From JAWKXU01 sp964468045 (GTDB lineage Bacteria; Pseudomonadota; Alphaproteobacteria; Sphingomonadales; Sphingomonadaceae): 64,000 nucleotides of DNA. The translations under genes were made by a program, and so were the position numbers. Below are positions 52,653 through 60,262 of this stretch, one piece after another (positions within the stretch are counted from its first letter, which is position 1; every line of letters starts with the position of its first letter). A model generated the notes under the pieces. The model saw nothing but the letters and a program-made list of their open reading frames with translations, was not told the DNA's origin and did no database searches. The stretch is from the NCBI GenBank assembly GCA_964468045.1, contig CAYXTO010000009.1:66306-130305 (forward strand), given 5' to 3'.

Positions 52653-53441
52653 TCAGGCCTGCGGCGCGGCCTCGAGGGATTGACCCCAGATCTCTTCAGC
52701 CGCCGCTCGGGCAGCGGGGTCGTTCCAGTAAAAGCTGTCGAAGTCGGGGGAGAGCGACCGGGTCAGCGCTGCGCCATCGTCCGACAGCGACAGGAACCGC
52801 TCGATCGACTGCGCAATGTTCACGACGCGATCGAGATGCGTGCGTGGATCCTCGAGCCGGTAGACGCCCATCTTCTGGGGCGTGACATAGGCGAAGCGGA
52901 TCTCGGCATTGCCGTGGGCAGCATGGTAGATCGCGCCCTGGCGGGCATGGGGATCGGAGATCTTCGAGGACAGGCGCGCCTGGGTCTTGAGATCCACGAT
53001 GATCCCGTGCTCGGGAAACCAGAAGTCGAGCCAGCCGATGAACGGCACCGGCACGCCGGGCAGCTGGACCTCGATCCGGTGCTGCCGCGTCTCTTCCGCC
53101 GCTGCGGGCACACCATACTGCCGCAGTTCAGCGAGCGCGATGGCGACGGCCGGGGCGATGTTGGCGCGCTCCTTCTCGACCGCCGGGTCGGCAGAAAGCG
53201 CTGTCAGCTGGTTGAACCGAGCGATAGCCGCCTCCTGGCAGGTCTCGACCGGTGCCGCGGGATCGAACAGCCCCATCTCGACACCGGCCTCGATGGCCGT
53301 GCCTCGGTGGGCGGCAGGTCCGACCATGGACTTGCGGCCCATCAGCTTCTGCATTGCCCACATCGCTGGCTGCGCCACGAACAGGTTGATCGAGGAGGCC
53401 GAGAGGTGGTCGAGGCCGTGGCGTTCGAAGGCGCTGGTCAC
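52653..53441 (-). CDS. PD-(D/E)XK (RecB/Cas4-like) nuclease
   Basis: A 262-residue protein with the RecB-type nuclease core: GTAIEAGVEMGLFD (motif with Glu) near residue 48, and the catalytic GWLDFWFPEHGIIVDLKTQARLS giving Asp, then Asp-Leu-Lys. Q(X)3Y-like QGAIYHAAHG follows. Such proteins are found as phage exonucleases (YqaJ/RecE-like), Cas4 relatives and stand-alone nucleases. Here it follows a Cro-like gene whose stop overlaps its start by four bases. It is the likely cargo of the island. Confidence 0.75.
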   Translation of the reverse strand: MTSAFERHGLDHLSASSINLFVAQPAMWAMQKLMGRKSMVGPAAHRGTAIEAGVEMGLFDPAAPVETCQEAAIARFNQLTALSADPAVEKERANIAPAVAIALAELRQYGVPAAAEETRQHRIEVQLPGVPVPFIGWLDFWFPEHGIIVDLKTQARLSSKISDPHARQGAIYHAAHGNAEIRFAYVTPQKMGVYRLEDPRTHLDRVVNIAQSIERFLSLSDDGAALTRSLSPDFDSFYWNDPAARAAAEEIWGQSLEAAPQA

Positions 53442-53650
53442 TGGCCGCCCTTCCGCCGGCGCGGACGCGGCTGGTAGGTGACCATGAAATTGCGGATGCG
53501 CGCCTCGGTGTCCGGCCAGAGTCGGCGGCCGGCCTTGATCTGGCGAATCAGCTTCCAGTCATTGACCGAGAGCCTGCCAAAGGCGCTCTCGCTGAGCTTG
53601 TGTATCCGGAGGAAGGCGTCGATTTCGGAGAGGATCGGGTGCGGTATCAT
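53438..53650 (-). CDS. small Cro-like helix-turn-helix protein
   Basis: A 70-residue DNA-binding protein: MIPHPILSEIDAFLRIHKL then FGRLSVNDWKLIRQIKAGRRLWPDTEARIRNFM. It resembles the short alphaproteobacterial HTH family whose members read FGxxAxGDPxLVxxLRxGRxxxPxTxxxVxxFM. The ATG at 53650 is chosen over one 12 codons earlier because it matches that family start. Its stop overlaps the nuclease start by four bases. An operator palindrome sits 12 bp upstream. Acts opposite the S24 repressor, like Cro to CI. Confidence 0.65.
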   Translation of the reverse strand: MIPHPILSEIDAFLRIHKLSESAFGRLSVNDWKLIRQIKAGRRLWPDTEARIRNFMVTYQPRPRRRKGGQ

Positions 53651-53661
53651 GCCGCCGATTA

Positions 53662-53681
53662 TTACGGGACATATCCTGCAT
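53662..53681. promoter_or_regulatory. operator palindrome before the Cro-like gene
   Basis: TTACGGGACATATCCTGCAT keeps the pattern TTnCGGGA-n4-TCCnGCAn of the perfect site at 53712-53733, with two changes in the arms. It lies 12 bp before the Cro-like start codon. Confidence 0.55.
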
Positions 53682-53711
53682 TTCAATCTGCATCCTGCGG
53701 AATGAATGCAT

Positions 53712-53733
53712 ATTGCGGGAAATGTCCCGCAAT
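53712..53733. promoter_or_regulatory. perfect operator palindrome before the S24 repressor
   Basis: ATTGCGGGA and TCCCGCAAT flank a four-base centre, 15 bp before the repressor ATG. A longer block ATGCATATTGCGGGAA (53706-53721) recurs as ATGCATTTTGCGGGAA at 54480-54495 just after the repressor gene. Likely autoregulatory site. Confidence 0.65.
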
Positions 53734-53747
53734 GCTAATCCCACACC

Positions 53748-54473
53748 ATGACAGAGAAACCGCTCTTCGATGTCGCGCATCTGCGCCGGGTCCTGGAAGA
53801 GGCCACCGGCCCGAGCTCCAAGTGGAATGCGCGCTCGCTCTCGCTCGCTGCCTCGGCGGGAAAGAGCCCGCACCTCGTGCGCGACATCATCCGCGGCAAG
53901 AGCTCCAACCCCCAGCTGGAGACGATCCTCGGCCTGGCGAAAGCGCTCGGCATGGACATCGCCCAGTTGATCCCTTCGACCGCCACCCTGATGCCGCGAG
54001 TCGGAATGACGGGCGGCGTCGAACGCCTCGAGGTCGTGGGTGCGGTTGCCGCCGGCGTCTGGCGCGAACAGACCGACTGGGCCGAGGAAGACCGCTATTC
54101 CATTGAGGTTGGGCCTAATCCCGTCGCCGGCGGCGAGCGCTTTGCCCTTCGGATGGAAGGCCACTCGATGGACAAGATCATCCCGCCCGGCTCAGACCTC
54201 GAATGCCTGCGGGTGTCCTACGGCGTGGTCGATCCCCAGCCGGGTGACATCGTCATCGTCCAGCGCGATCGGCACGACCTGCACGAGCTAACCTGCAAGC
54301 GGCTCGACCATGACGGGACCAACTTCATCCTGCGCGCGGAGTCGACCCGCGCCGAGTTCCAGGAGCCGATCGTGATTGGCCGCCCGGACGAGGATCACTT
54401 CAGCGACGACGGCATCGCCATCATCGGCATTGTGCTTCGCTCGCACCAGAACCTTTTCCGAAGCCGCCGCTGA
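53748..54473 (+). CDS. XRE-family S24 (LexA/CI-like) repressor
   Basis: Phage-type repressor of 241 residues. The N-terminal XRE helix-turn-helix is at residues 28-62 (SLAASAGKSPHLVRDIIRGK). The C-terminal S24 peptidase has the Ser in RMEGHSMDK (Ser140) and the Lys in LTCKRL (Lys184), with a probable self-cleavage site at Ala102-Gly103 (AVAAGVW). Thus RecA-stimulated self-cleavage could induce the island. The start codon lies next to a perfect palindrome. Divergent from the Cro-like gene. Confidence 0.88.
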   Translation: MTEKPLFDVAHLRRVLEEATGPSSKWNARSLSLAASAGKSPHLVRDIIRGKSSNPQLETILGLAKALGMDIAQLIPSTATLMPRVGMTGGVERLEVVGAVAAGVWREQTDWAEEDRYSIEVGPNPVAGGERFALRMEGHSMDKIIPPGSDLECLRVSYGVVDPQPGDIVIVQRDRHDLHELTCKRLDHDGTNFILRAESTRAEFQEPIVIGRPDEDHFSDDGIAIIGIVLRSHQNLFRSRR

Positions 54474-54514
54474 GGCGCGATGCATTTTGCGGGAAGCAGG
54501 AGCCTCTCGACCGG

Positions 54515-54543
54515 TTGACGAGGGATATATCCCACAATAGCTT
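54515..54543 (+). promoter_or_regulatory. promoter with overlapping repressor operator
   Basis: A TTGACG -35-like box (54515-54520) is followed 17 bases on by a weak TAGCTT -10-like box (54538-54543). Between them sits the perfect palindrome GGGATATATCCC (54522-54533), which shares the GGGA-n4-TCCC core of the sites before the repressor and Cro-like genes. It should control the downstream DUF2924-recombinase operon, starting at 54573. Confidence 0.55.
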
Positions 54544-54572
54544 TCGCTGAACAGATTACGGGAACGATCCGC

Positions 54573-54839
54573 ATGGGCGGCGTCCCGCAGTCCCAGACCT
54601 TCATGCGGAAAGCCTCTATGCAATCCTCTTTTTCCGGGCCGAACGCGGCCTTGCCCCACCAGATGCCGACCGATGCCAGGCTCTCCGAGTTGGGGCGCAT
54701 CCTCGCTGCCGGCGTGCTGCGCATGCGCGAACAGTCCAGTTCTTTATCTGGTGCTAGCCGAGATAGTTCACTTGGATCACCGACCACCAAGAGCGTCAGT
54801 CGTCCCCGGGCACGAGCCCGGATACGAAAGGATGATTGA
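54573..54839 (+). CDS. small protein of recombinase cassette, unknown function
   Basis: An 88-residue basic protein with PTDARLSELGRILAAGVLRMREQSSSLSG, then a low-complexity Ser/Arg-rich tail. Short proteins of the same look precede DUF2924 genes in many alphaproteobacterial recombinase cassettes. No function is known. Its stop overlaps the DUF2924 ATG by one base. Confidence 0.55.
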   Translation: MGGVPQSQTFMRKASMQSSFSGPNAALPHQMPTDARLSELGRILAAGVLRMREQSSSLSGASRDSSLGSPTTKSVSRPRARARIRKDD

Positions 54840-55297
54840 TGCGAGACGATGACAATGCGCAGGTGCTGGCAAGGCTGGCCGCGCTGAAGGCCATGTCGGT
54901 CAGGGAACTGAAGGCCGACTGGGCAAAGCTGTTCGGCACCGAGGCGCCGAACAACAGCCGCCCGTTCCTGGAACAGCGTCTGGCCTACCGGATCCAGGAA
55001 CTGACCTTCGGCGGCCTGTCGAAGCCGGCGCGCCAGCTGCTCGATGCCCTCGCCGACGAGGTCGAGGGCAAGAAGGTCAGGAAGTCGGTGATCAGCGACC
55101 CGCGCAACCCGGTGATCGGCACGCGCCTCGTGCGCGAATGGAACGGGGTGGAGCACGTGATCACCGTGCTGCGCGACGGGTTCGACTGGCAGGGTCAGCG
55201 CTACAAGACGCTCTCGGCGATCGCCCGCAAGATCACCGGCACGCAGTGGAACGGCTACCGCTTCTTTGGCCTGCGGGAACGAAAGGACGCGGCATGA
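54839..55297 (+). CDS. DUF2924 family protein
   Basis: A 152-residue member of DUF2924, which regularly precedes a large serine recombinase in alphaproteobacteria and phages. Visible: RELKADWAKLFGTEAPNNSRPFLEQRLAYRIQELTFGGLS, then GTRLVREWNGVEHVITVLRDGFDWQGQRYKTLSAIARKITGTQWNGYRFFGL, the latter like the DNA-facing domain of the family. Overlaps the recombinase start by four bases (ATGA). A role as a directionality or accessory factor is a guess from position. Confidence 0.82.
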   Translation: MRDDDNAQVLARLAALKAMSVRELKADWAKLFGTEAPNNSRPFLEQRLAYRIQELTFGGLSKPARQLLDALADEVEGKKVRKSVISDPRNPVIGTRLVREWNGVEHVITVLRDGFDWQGQRYKTLSAIARKITGTQWNGYRFFGLRERKDAA

Positions 55298-56613
55298 CCG
55301 ATACGGCACCCCGGCGTCGCCTGCGCTGCGCCATCTACACCCGCAAATCCAGCGAGGAAGGGTTGGACATGGAGTTCAACAGCCTCGACGCCCAGCGCGA
55401 GTCCTGCGAGGCCTATGTCGCCAGCCAGCGTGCCGAAGGCTGGGTCTGCATGCGCGAACGCTATGACGATGGCGGGTTCTCTGGCGGCACACTCGACCGG
55501 CCGGGGCTCAAGGCCCTGCTGGAAGACGTGGAGGCGGGACTCGTCGACGTCATCGTCGTCTACAAGATCGATCGCCTGTCGCGCTCACTGATGGACTTCG
55601 CCAAGCTGGTCGAGGCCTTCGACCGGAACAACGTGACCTTCGTGTCGGTGACGCAGGCGTTCAACACCACGACCTCGATGGGCCGCCTGACGCTGAATAT
55701 CCTGCTCTCCTTCGCCCAGTTCGAGCGCGAGGTCACGGGCGAGCGCATCCGCGACAAGTTCGCTGCCAGCCGCGCAAAAGGCATGTGGATGGGCGGGTTC
55801 GTGCCGATGGGCTACGATGTCGTCGATCGCAAGCTGGTGATCAACGAGGCCGAAGCCGCTACGGTCCGCCACATCTTTCAGCGGTTTGTCGATCTGGGAT
55901 CGGCGACCCTGCTGACCCGGGAACTGGTGGCGAATGGCATCGTCAACAAGCGGGGCAAGCCGATCGACAAGGGGTTCCTCTACAAGCTGTTCCGCAACCG
56001 GCTGTATCTGGGAGAAGCCGTCCACAAGGGCACCAGCTATCCCGGCGAGCATCAGGCCATCATCACGCCTGAGCTGTGGGATCAGGTCCATGCTATCCTG
56101 CAGGAAAGCCCCCGGCAACGCGCGGCCAACACCCGCACCCAGACGCCAGCGTTGCTCAAGGGGCTCATCTTCACGGATCGCGGCATCGCCATGACCCCGA
56201 CGGTGACGAAAAAGGGCAGCCGCCACTACCGCTACTACACCTCGATGGACGCGATCCGGAACCGAGGCTGCGAAGGCCGCGACAGCTTCGTGCGGCTCAA
56301 TGCCGGCATGGTCGAGGGCGCTGTCGTTCAGCACATCCGGTCGCTGCTGCGCACGCCAGAGATCGCAGCACGGGCCATGGAGGCCGCGCGCCGGACCGAT
56401 CAGGACATCGACGAGCAGGATGTGGTCACCGCGCTGACGGGCTTTGATGGGCTGTGGGAGTCTCTGTTCCCGGCCGAACAGGCCCGCATCGCCCGACTGC
56501 TGATCGAGCGGCTCACGGTCAGCGCCGAGGGTCTTGCGGTCGACCTGCGGACCGAGGGCCTCGGTTCGGTCATTCGGGAAATGGTCACGCCAGAACGGAG
56601 ACAAGCAGCATGA
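55294..56613 (+). CDS. large serine recombinase (DNA invertase/integrase type)
   Basis: A 439-residue serine recombinase. The catalytic domain has the nucleophile Ser in YTRKSSEEG (residues 14-22), RYDDGGFSGGTLDRPGLKALL, and DVIVVYKIDRLSRSL with the catalytic Arg. The Recombinase domain follows (FVPMGYDVVDRKLVINEAEA). The zinc-ribbon region is degenerate: LLKGLIFTDRGIAMTPTVTKKG lacks the paired cysteines usual in large serine integrases. C-terminal coiled coil is short. Fourth position in the operon begun at 54573. Probably moves or inverts the surrounding island. Confidence 0.92.
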   Translation: MTDTAPRRRLRCAIYTRKSSEEGLDMEFNSLDAQRESCEAYVASQRAEGWVCMRERYDDGGFSGGTLDRPGLKALLEDVEAGLVDVIVVYKIDRLSRSLMDFAKLVEAFDRNNVTFVSVTQAFNTTTSMGRLTLNILLSFAQFEREVTGERIRDKFAASRAKGMWMGGFVPMGYDVVDRKLVINEAEAATVRHIFQRFVDLGSATLLTRELVANGIVNKRGKPIDKGFLYKLFRNRLYLGEAVHKGTSYPGEHQAIITPELWDQVHAILQESPRQRAANTRTQTPALLKGLIFTDRGIAMTPTVTKKGSRHYRYYTSMDAIRNRGCEGRDSFVRLNAGMVEGAVVQHIRSLLRTPEIAARAMEAARRTDQDIDEQDVVTALTGFDGLWESLFPAEQARIARLLIERLTVSAEGLAVDLRTEGLGSVIREMVTPERRQAA

Positions 56614-57083
56614 GCGCACCCACCACTATGCGGGTGTTCATCCCGCTCGCCATCCGCAAGCGCAACGGGCGGCCGAAGATCGTGCCACCCGCGGGCATCG
56701 TGCCGGACACCGGCGGGGTGGACCCGCATGTGCTGAAGGCGATTGCCAAGGCGTGGAGCTGGCGGCGGAAGCTCGAAAGCGGTGCAGCAGCGACGATCCA
56801 GGACATAGCCGATGCCGAGGGCGTCTCGGACCGCTATGTCGGACGAATGTTGCGGCTGGCCTATCTGGCGCCGGCTGTGCTGGACAAACTGCTGATAGGG
56901 CGCGTGTCGCCGGCGGTGTCGATCAAGGATTTGGCAGTGGCGGCTGAGTTTCCTTGGCCAGAGCAGGCGGCGGTAACCTTTGGGCGTGAACATTGTCAGC
57001 CTTGTCCCAGCACCAATCCGCCACCAGCGGTAATATCTACCGTAATTCGTCAAACGAAAAACAGGACCGGTCCGCTTCAGTGA
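56610..57083 (+). CDS. HTH protein of recombinase cassette, altered C-terminus
   Basis: A 157-residue protein overlapping the recombinase stop (ATGA). Residues 1-30 are basic and proline-rich; a helix-turn-helix follows (TIQDIADAEGVSDRYVGRMLRLAYLAP), as in the HTH partners of DUF2924-recombinase pairs. After about residue 117 (FPWPEQAAVTFG) the sequence stops looking like the family and runs on through Pro/Ser-rich residues to a stop inside the copB terminator stem-loop. The tail is therefore probably non-native, and the gene may be truncated at an island junction. Confidence 0.6.
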   Translation: MSAPTTMRVFIPLAIRKRNGRPKIVPPAGIVPDTGGVDPHVLKAIAKAWSWRRKLESGAAATIQDIADAEGVSDRYVGRMLRLAYLAPAVLDKLLIGRVSPAVSIKDLAVAAEFPWPEQAAVTFGREHCQPCPSTNPPPAVISTVIRQTKNRTGPLQ

Positions 57084-57096
57084 AACAGACCGGTCC
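57052..57096 (-). terminator. rho-independent terminator of the copA-copB operon
   Basis: On the minus strand, GGACCGGTC and GACCGGTCC form a nine-base-pair stem with a loop of about 15 bases, followed by TGTTTTTCGTTT. It lies about 18 bp after the copB stop. On the plus strand it overlaps the last codons of the HTH gene. Confidence 0.75.
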
Positions 57097-57113
57097 CGAA
57101 ATGCGATCATTGA

Positions 57114-58133
57114 TTAAAACCAGGACCGAATTCCGATGAGGAAATTCCATCCACCCAGCTTTTCACCCTGTGTACGCCGAAAATCCGCAGTGCCGCCTAA
57201 AGCTCGTTCATACTCGACTCCGACGTAGGGAGCGAACTCGGGCACGAACTGATAGCGCAGGCGAAGACCAAGTTCGGCGGTGGAAAGACCTGAGCCTATC
57301 CCAAGTTCGGCCACATCCTGCGCAGCAAAGTTCAGTTCGGCTCGTGGCTGGAGGACGAGCCTCCGGGTTAGGCGCTGATCATATTCCGCTTCGATCCGCG
57401 CGGTGACATCGCCCTTGTTTGACACAAACAGCGCACCGTCGATTTCGAACCAGTAAGGCGCCAGACCCTTCACGCCCAAAACAGCATAGGTGCGGTCCGG
57501 ACCGGTACCGAAGTCCTGCCGGAGGCCCGCCTGGAGATTCCACCACGGATCAAGCGCGCGGTTCCAGAGTGCCTGGACCTCGACGTGTTCCGGGTTCTCG
57601 CCGAATCTGCTTTCACCCTCGGTTTTGACCCAGAGCCGGTTGATATCACCGCCGTACCAGCCCTCAGCCTTCCAGGCGAAACCGTCTTTGCCCTCGCCGA
57701 TGGTTGCTTCCAGTTGATCGATCAGGATCATGCCACTTTTAATGTCGCCATGTTCCTTGCGGACGATTTCGCGGGCAGGAGCCATAGCCGAGGCACCGAA
57801 GATGGCATCTGCGGCATGGACTGGGCCGCTCGATGCGGCAGCGGATGGTGGACTTACCGGCGGATCGGGAACGCCAGGGGCATGCCCGGCATATGCGGCA
57901 TGGGCCTCTTGAGCCGGCGCTGGTGGCATCGCGTGGCCTCCATGCGCATCCGACGAAGGGGATGGAGGTCCATCCGGTTGATCATGTGTGGTGTGCGGAG
58001 TGGGGGATTCTACCTCTGTCGCGTGATGGGCGTGGGCGTCGGTCGGAACCTCAACCGGGTCAGCATGATCTTGGTGCTGCGCAACAGCGGGCGATGCCGT
58101 CGCGGCAAGGAGGATTGCTGCAAGATATCTCAT
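57114..58133 (-). CDS. copB: copper resistance protein B (outer membrane)
   Basis: A 339-residue outer-membrane protein. Signal peptide residues 1-18 (LAATASPAVA) are followed by a His-rich, low-complexity stretch (QHQDHADPVE, HAHHATEVE, HTTHDQPDG) that probably binds copper. From about residue 145 the CopB family barrel appears: YGGDINRLWVKTEGE, NLQAGLRQDFGTGPDRTYAVLGVKGLAPYWFEIDGALFVS, and C-terminal GVEYERALGGTADFRR. Ends in the aromatic SWF. Start overlaps the copA stop by one base, so copA-copB are translated together. Confidence 0.93.
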   Translation of the reverse strand: MRYLAAILLAATASPAVAQHQDHADPVEVPTDAHAHHATEVESPTPHTTHDQPDGPPSPSSDAHGGHAMPPAPAQEAHAAYAGHAPGVPDPPVSPPSAAASSGPVHAADAIFGASAMAPAREIVRKEHGDIKSGMILIDQLEATIGEGKDGFAWKAEGWYGGDINRLWVKTEGESRFGENPEHVEVQALWNRALDPWWNLQAGLRQDFGTGPDRTYAVLGVKGLAPYWFEIDGALFVSNKGDVTARIEAEYDQRLTRRLVLQPRAELNFAAQDVAELGIGSGLSTAELGLRLRYQFVPEFAPYVGVEYERALGGTADFRRTQGEKLGGWNFLIGIRSWF

Positions 58134-59911
58134 CACGCATCCCCCTCGAGCGGACGGACAGTGACGACACGGAACATGCCCGCATGCATGTGTAGCAGCA
58201 GATGGCAATGAAATGCCCAGTCCCCGGGCGCATCCGCCGTCAGGTCGAAGCTGACCTTGCCGCCCGGCAGCACATTGACGGTGTGCTTGCGGGGGTAGCT
58301 GCCTGTATGGCCGTTCACCACCTCGAAGAAATGGCCGTGCAGGTGGATCGGATGCGTCATCATCGTGTCGTTGATGAGGACCACGCGCGCGCGTTCGTTG
58401 CGTTCGAAACGGATCGGCTCGACGCCTTCGCTGAACTTTTCGCCGTCGAACGACCACATGAAGCGCTCCATGTTGCCGGTGAGGTGAACCTCGATCGTGC
58501 GCTGCGGCGGGCGCGTGTCTGGATTGGGCGTGAGCGACATCAGGTCGCGGTAGGTCAGCACCTTGTGGCCGACATCTTCCAGTCCGACGCCCGGGTCACC
58601 GGTGCGGTCGACCGGAGACATGGCGATGGCATCTACGCCGACGCCGACCTTGACGCTGTCGGGCACCTTCGATTTGTCGCGCATGTTCATGCCGCCCATT
58701 GAATGGGAACTGCCGTTGCCCGCTGCTGCCGGGCTGGCCATGGCGCCATGGTCCATTCCAGCCATTGAACCATGGTCCATGCCGCCCATGCCCATATCCT
58801 TTATGGTGAGCGTGGGGCGCGGGCGAAGCGGTGGCACGGGTGCTTCCATGCCCAAGCGCGGCGCGAACGTGGCGCGCGCCATGCCGGAACGGTCGATCGA
58901 TTCCGCAACGAGCGTGAACGCTTTGTCCTCGGCCGGCTGGATAATGACGTCATAGGTCTCGGCATTGCCGATCTGGAACTCGTCCACCGTCACGGGCCGG
59001 ACATTCAATCCGTCGGCGCTGACCACGGTCATTGGCAGGCCGGGAATGCGGATGTTGAAGATCGTCATGGTCGCCGCGTTAATGAAGCGCAGCCGCACCC
59101 GCTCGCCGGGCCGGAACAGACCGGTCCAGTTCTCCCGCGGTCCGTGGCCGTTGACGAGATAGGTGTAAGTGGCAGCCGTCACATCGGCGATGTCGGTCGG
59201 GTCCATTCGCATCCGGCCCCACATGGCCCTGTCGGAGGCCGACATTTTCTCCTCCGGCCCGCCCTCGATCATGCCAATCAGGGTCTGCTTCTGGCGATTG
59301 AAGTAGCCGCCCTCCGCCTTGAGCTTGGTGACGAGGTGGTGCGGATGGAGGAATGTCCAGTCACTGAGCACGATGACATGCTCTCGGTCATAGGCAACCG
59401 GATCTGGCTCTGCCGGATCGATAACGATCGGCCCATAATGCCCCTGCTGCTCCTGCAGCCCTGAGTGGCTGTGGTACCAGTAGGTGCCGCTCTGGACGAT
59501 CGGAAATTCATAGGTGAACGTGGTGCGCGGCTTGATGCCGGGGAAGCTCACACCAGGAACTCCGTCCATCTGAAACGGGACGATCAGCCCGTGCCAGTGG
59601 ATCGAGCTGTCCTCATCCAGCGTATTTTCAACGTGGAGGCGCACGTTCTGACCTTCGCGCAGCCGGATAAGCGGTGCGGGCAGGACGCCGTTCATGGTGA
59701 CGGCATGACCGGTGCGCCCGCCAACCGTGAAGGTGCTGTTGGCGATCCTGAGGTGAATATCGTCGCCGGCGAGCATGGGGGAACTGGGTGCGAGGCCCGC
59801 CGAACCGGATTGCGCCCAGGCGGGAAAAAGCCCGCTCATGCCGAAGCCGACAAGGCCCGCAGCGCCGGCGCGCAGAAACGAGCGGCGTTCTAAAAGTGCT
59901 GTCATATCCAT
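58133..59911 (-). CDS. copA: multicopper oxidase, copper resistance protein A
   Basis: Periplasmic Cu(I) oxidase of 592 residues. A Tat signal with twin arginines lies at the start (LERRSFLRAGAAGLVGFG). All four copper-site His clusters are present: SIHWHGLIV, WYHSHSGLQ, HPIHLHGHFF and WAFHCHLLLHMHAGMF. A Met/His-rich loop (GMGGMDHGSMAGMDHG, then SMGGMNM) lies near residues 395-440 and probably binds Cu(I). The preferred start is the ATG at 59911. It sits between the 77-residue Cys/His-rich gene upstream and copB downstream. Confidence 0.95.
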   Translation of the reverse strand: MDMTALLERRSFLRAGAAGLVGFGMSGLFPAWAQSGSAGLAPSSPMLAGDDIHLRIANSTFTVGGRTGHAVTMNGVLPAPLIRLREGQNVRLHVENTLDEDSSIHWHGLIVPFQMDGVPGVSFPGIKPRTTFTYEFPIVQSGTYWYHSHSGLQEQQGHYGPIVIDPAEPDPVAYDREHVIVLSDWTFLHPHHLVTKLKAEGGYFNRQKQTLIGMIEGGPEEKMSASDRAMWGRMRMDPTDIADVTAATYTYLVNGHGPRENWTGLFRPGERVRLRFINAATMTIFNIRIPGLPMTVVSADGLNVRPVTVDEFQIGNAETYDVIIQPAEDKAFTLVAESIDRSGMARATFAPRLGMEAPVPPLRPRPTLTIKDMGMGGMDHGSMAGMDHGAMASPAAAGNGSSHSMGGMNMRDKSKVPDSVKVGVGVDAIAMSPVDRTGDPGVGLEDVGHKVLTYRDLMSLTPNPDTRPPQRTIEVHLTGNMERFMWSFDGEKFSEGVEPIRFERNERARVVLINDTMMTHPIHLHGHFFEVVNGHTGSYPRKHTVNVLPGGKVSFDLTADAPGDWAFHCHLLLHMHAGMFRVVTVRPLEGDA

Positions 59912-59998
59912 ATGTCCTGGGGTTTCCTGTCTGGAAGAAACCCAAAAAATAAACTGGAATCCGGGCGGACAGCGAACCGCCATCCGCCCGGCTGGTTC

Positions 59999-60232
59999 CT
60001 AATGGTTGTGCTGCGAATGCTCCGCCGGAGCCGCATCGCGCTGCTTGTTCTCGCAGCACTCCATCTTTTGCTCGTTGGCCTGCGTATCGCCCGCCTTGTC
60101 CTTGCAGCAACAGCATCCCTTGCCCCTCTGCTCGGTCTGAGGAGCATTGTGGCCGGCATGGTCAGGCGTTGTGGGCTGCGTTGCCACAGGTGCTGCAGCC
60201 GCCATTGCGACTGCGCTCAAAAGTGTGATCAT
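59999..60232 (-). CDS. small exported Cys/His-rich protein
   Basis: A 77-residue protein with a short signal peptide (ITLLSAVAMAAAAPVA) and a hydrophilic body carrying GKGCCCCKDK, MECCENK and the C-terminal EHSQHNH. This gives six cysteines and several histidines, a likely soft-metal ligand set. It lies in the copper operon between the 116-residue gene and copA. No named family was recognised. A periplasmic copper-binding or buffering role is inferred from composition and place. Confidence 0.65.
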   Translation of the reverse strand: MITLLSAVAMAAAAPVATQPTTPDHAGHNAPQTEQRGKGCCCCKDKAGDTQANEQKMECCENKQRDAAPAEHSQHNH

Positions 60233-60262
60233 TGTTCATTCTCCAGAAGATTTGAAAGGATT

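Larger units (their letters stand above)
52653..56975. mobile_element. probable recombinase-bearing island (boundaries approximate)
   Basis: Contains a divergent Cro-like/S24-repressor pair, a nuclease, and a DUF2924-large serine recombinase-HTH triad. Left edge probably lies between the nuclease and the signal-less adhesin (about 52618-52653); the right edge probably lies within the HTH gene, whose last codons run into the copB terminator. No attachment repeats were identified by eye. Confidence 0.45.
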
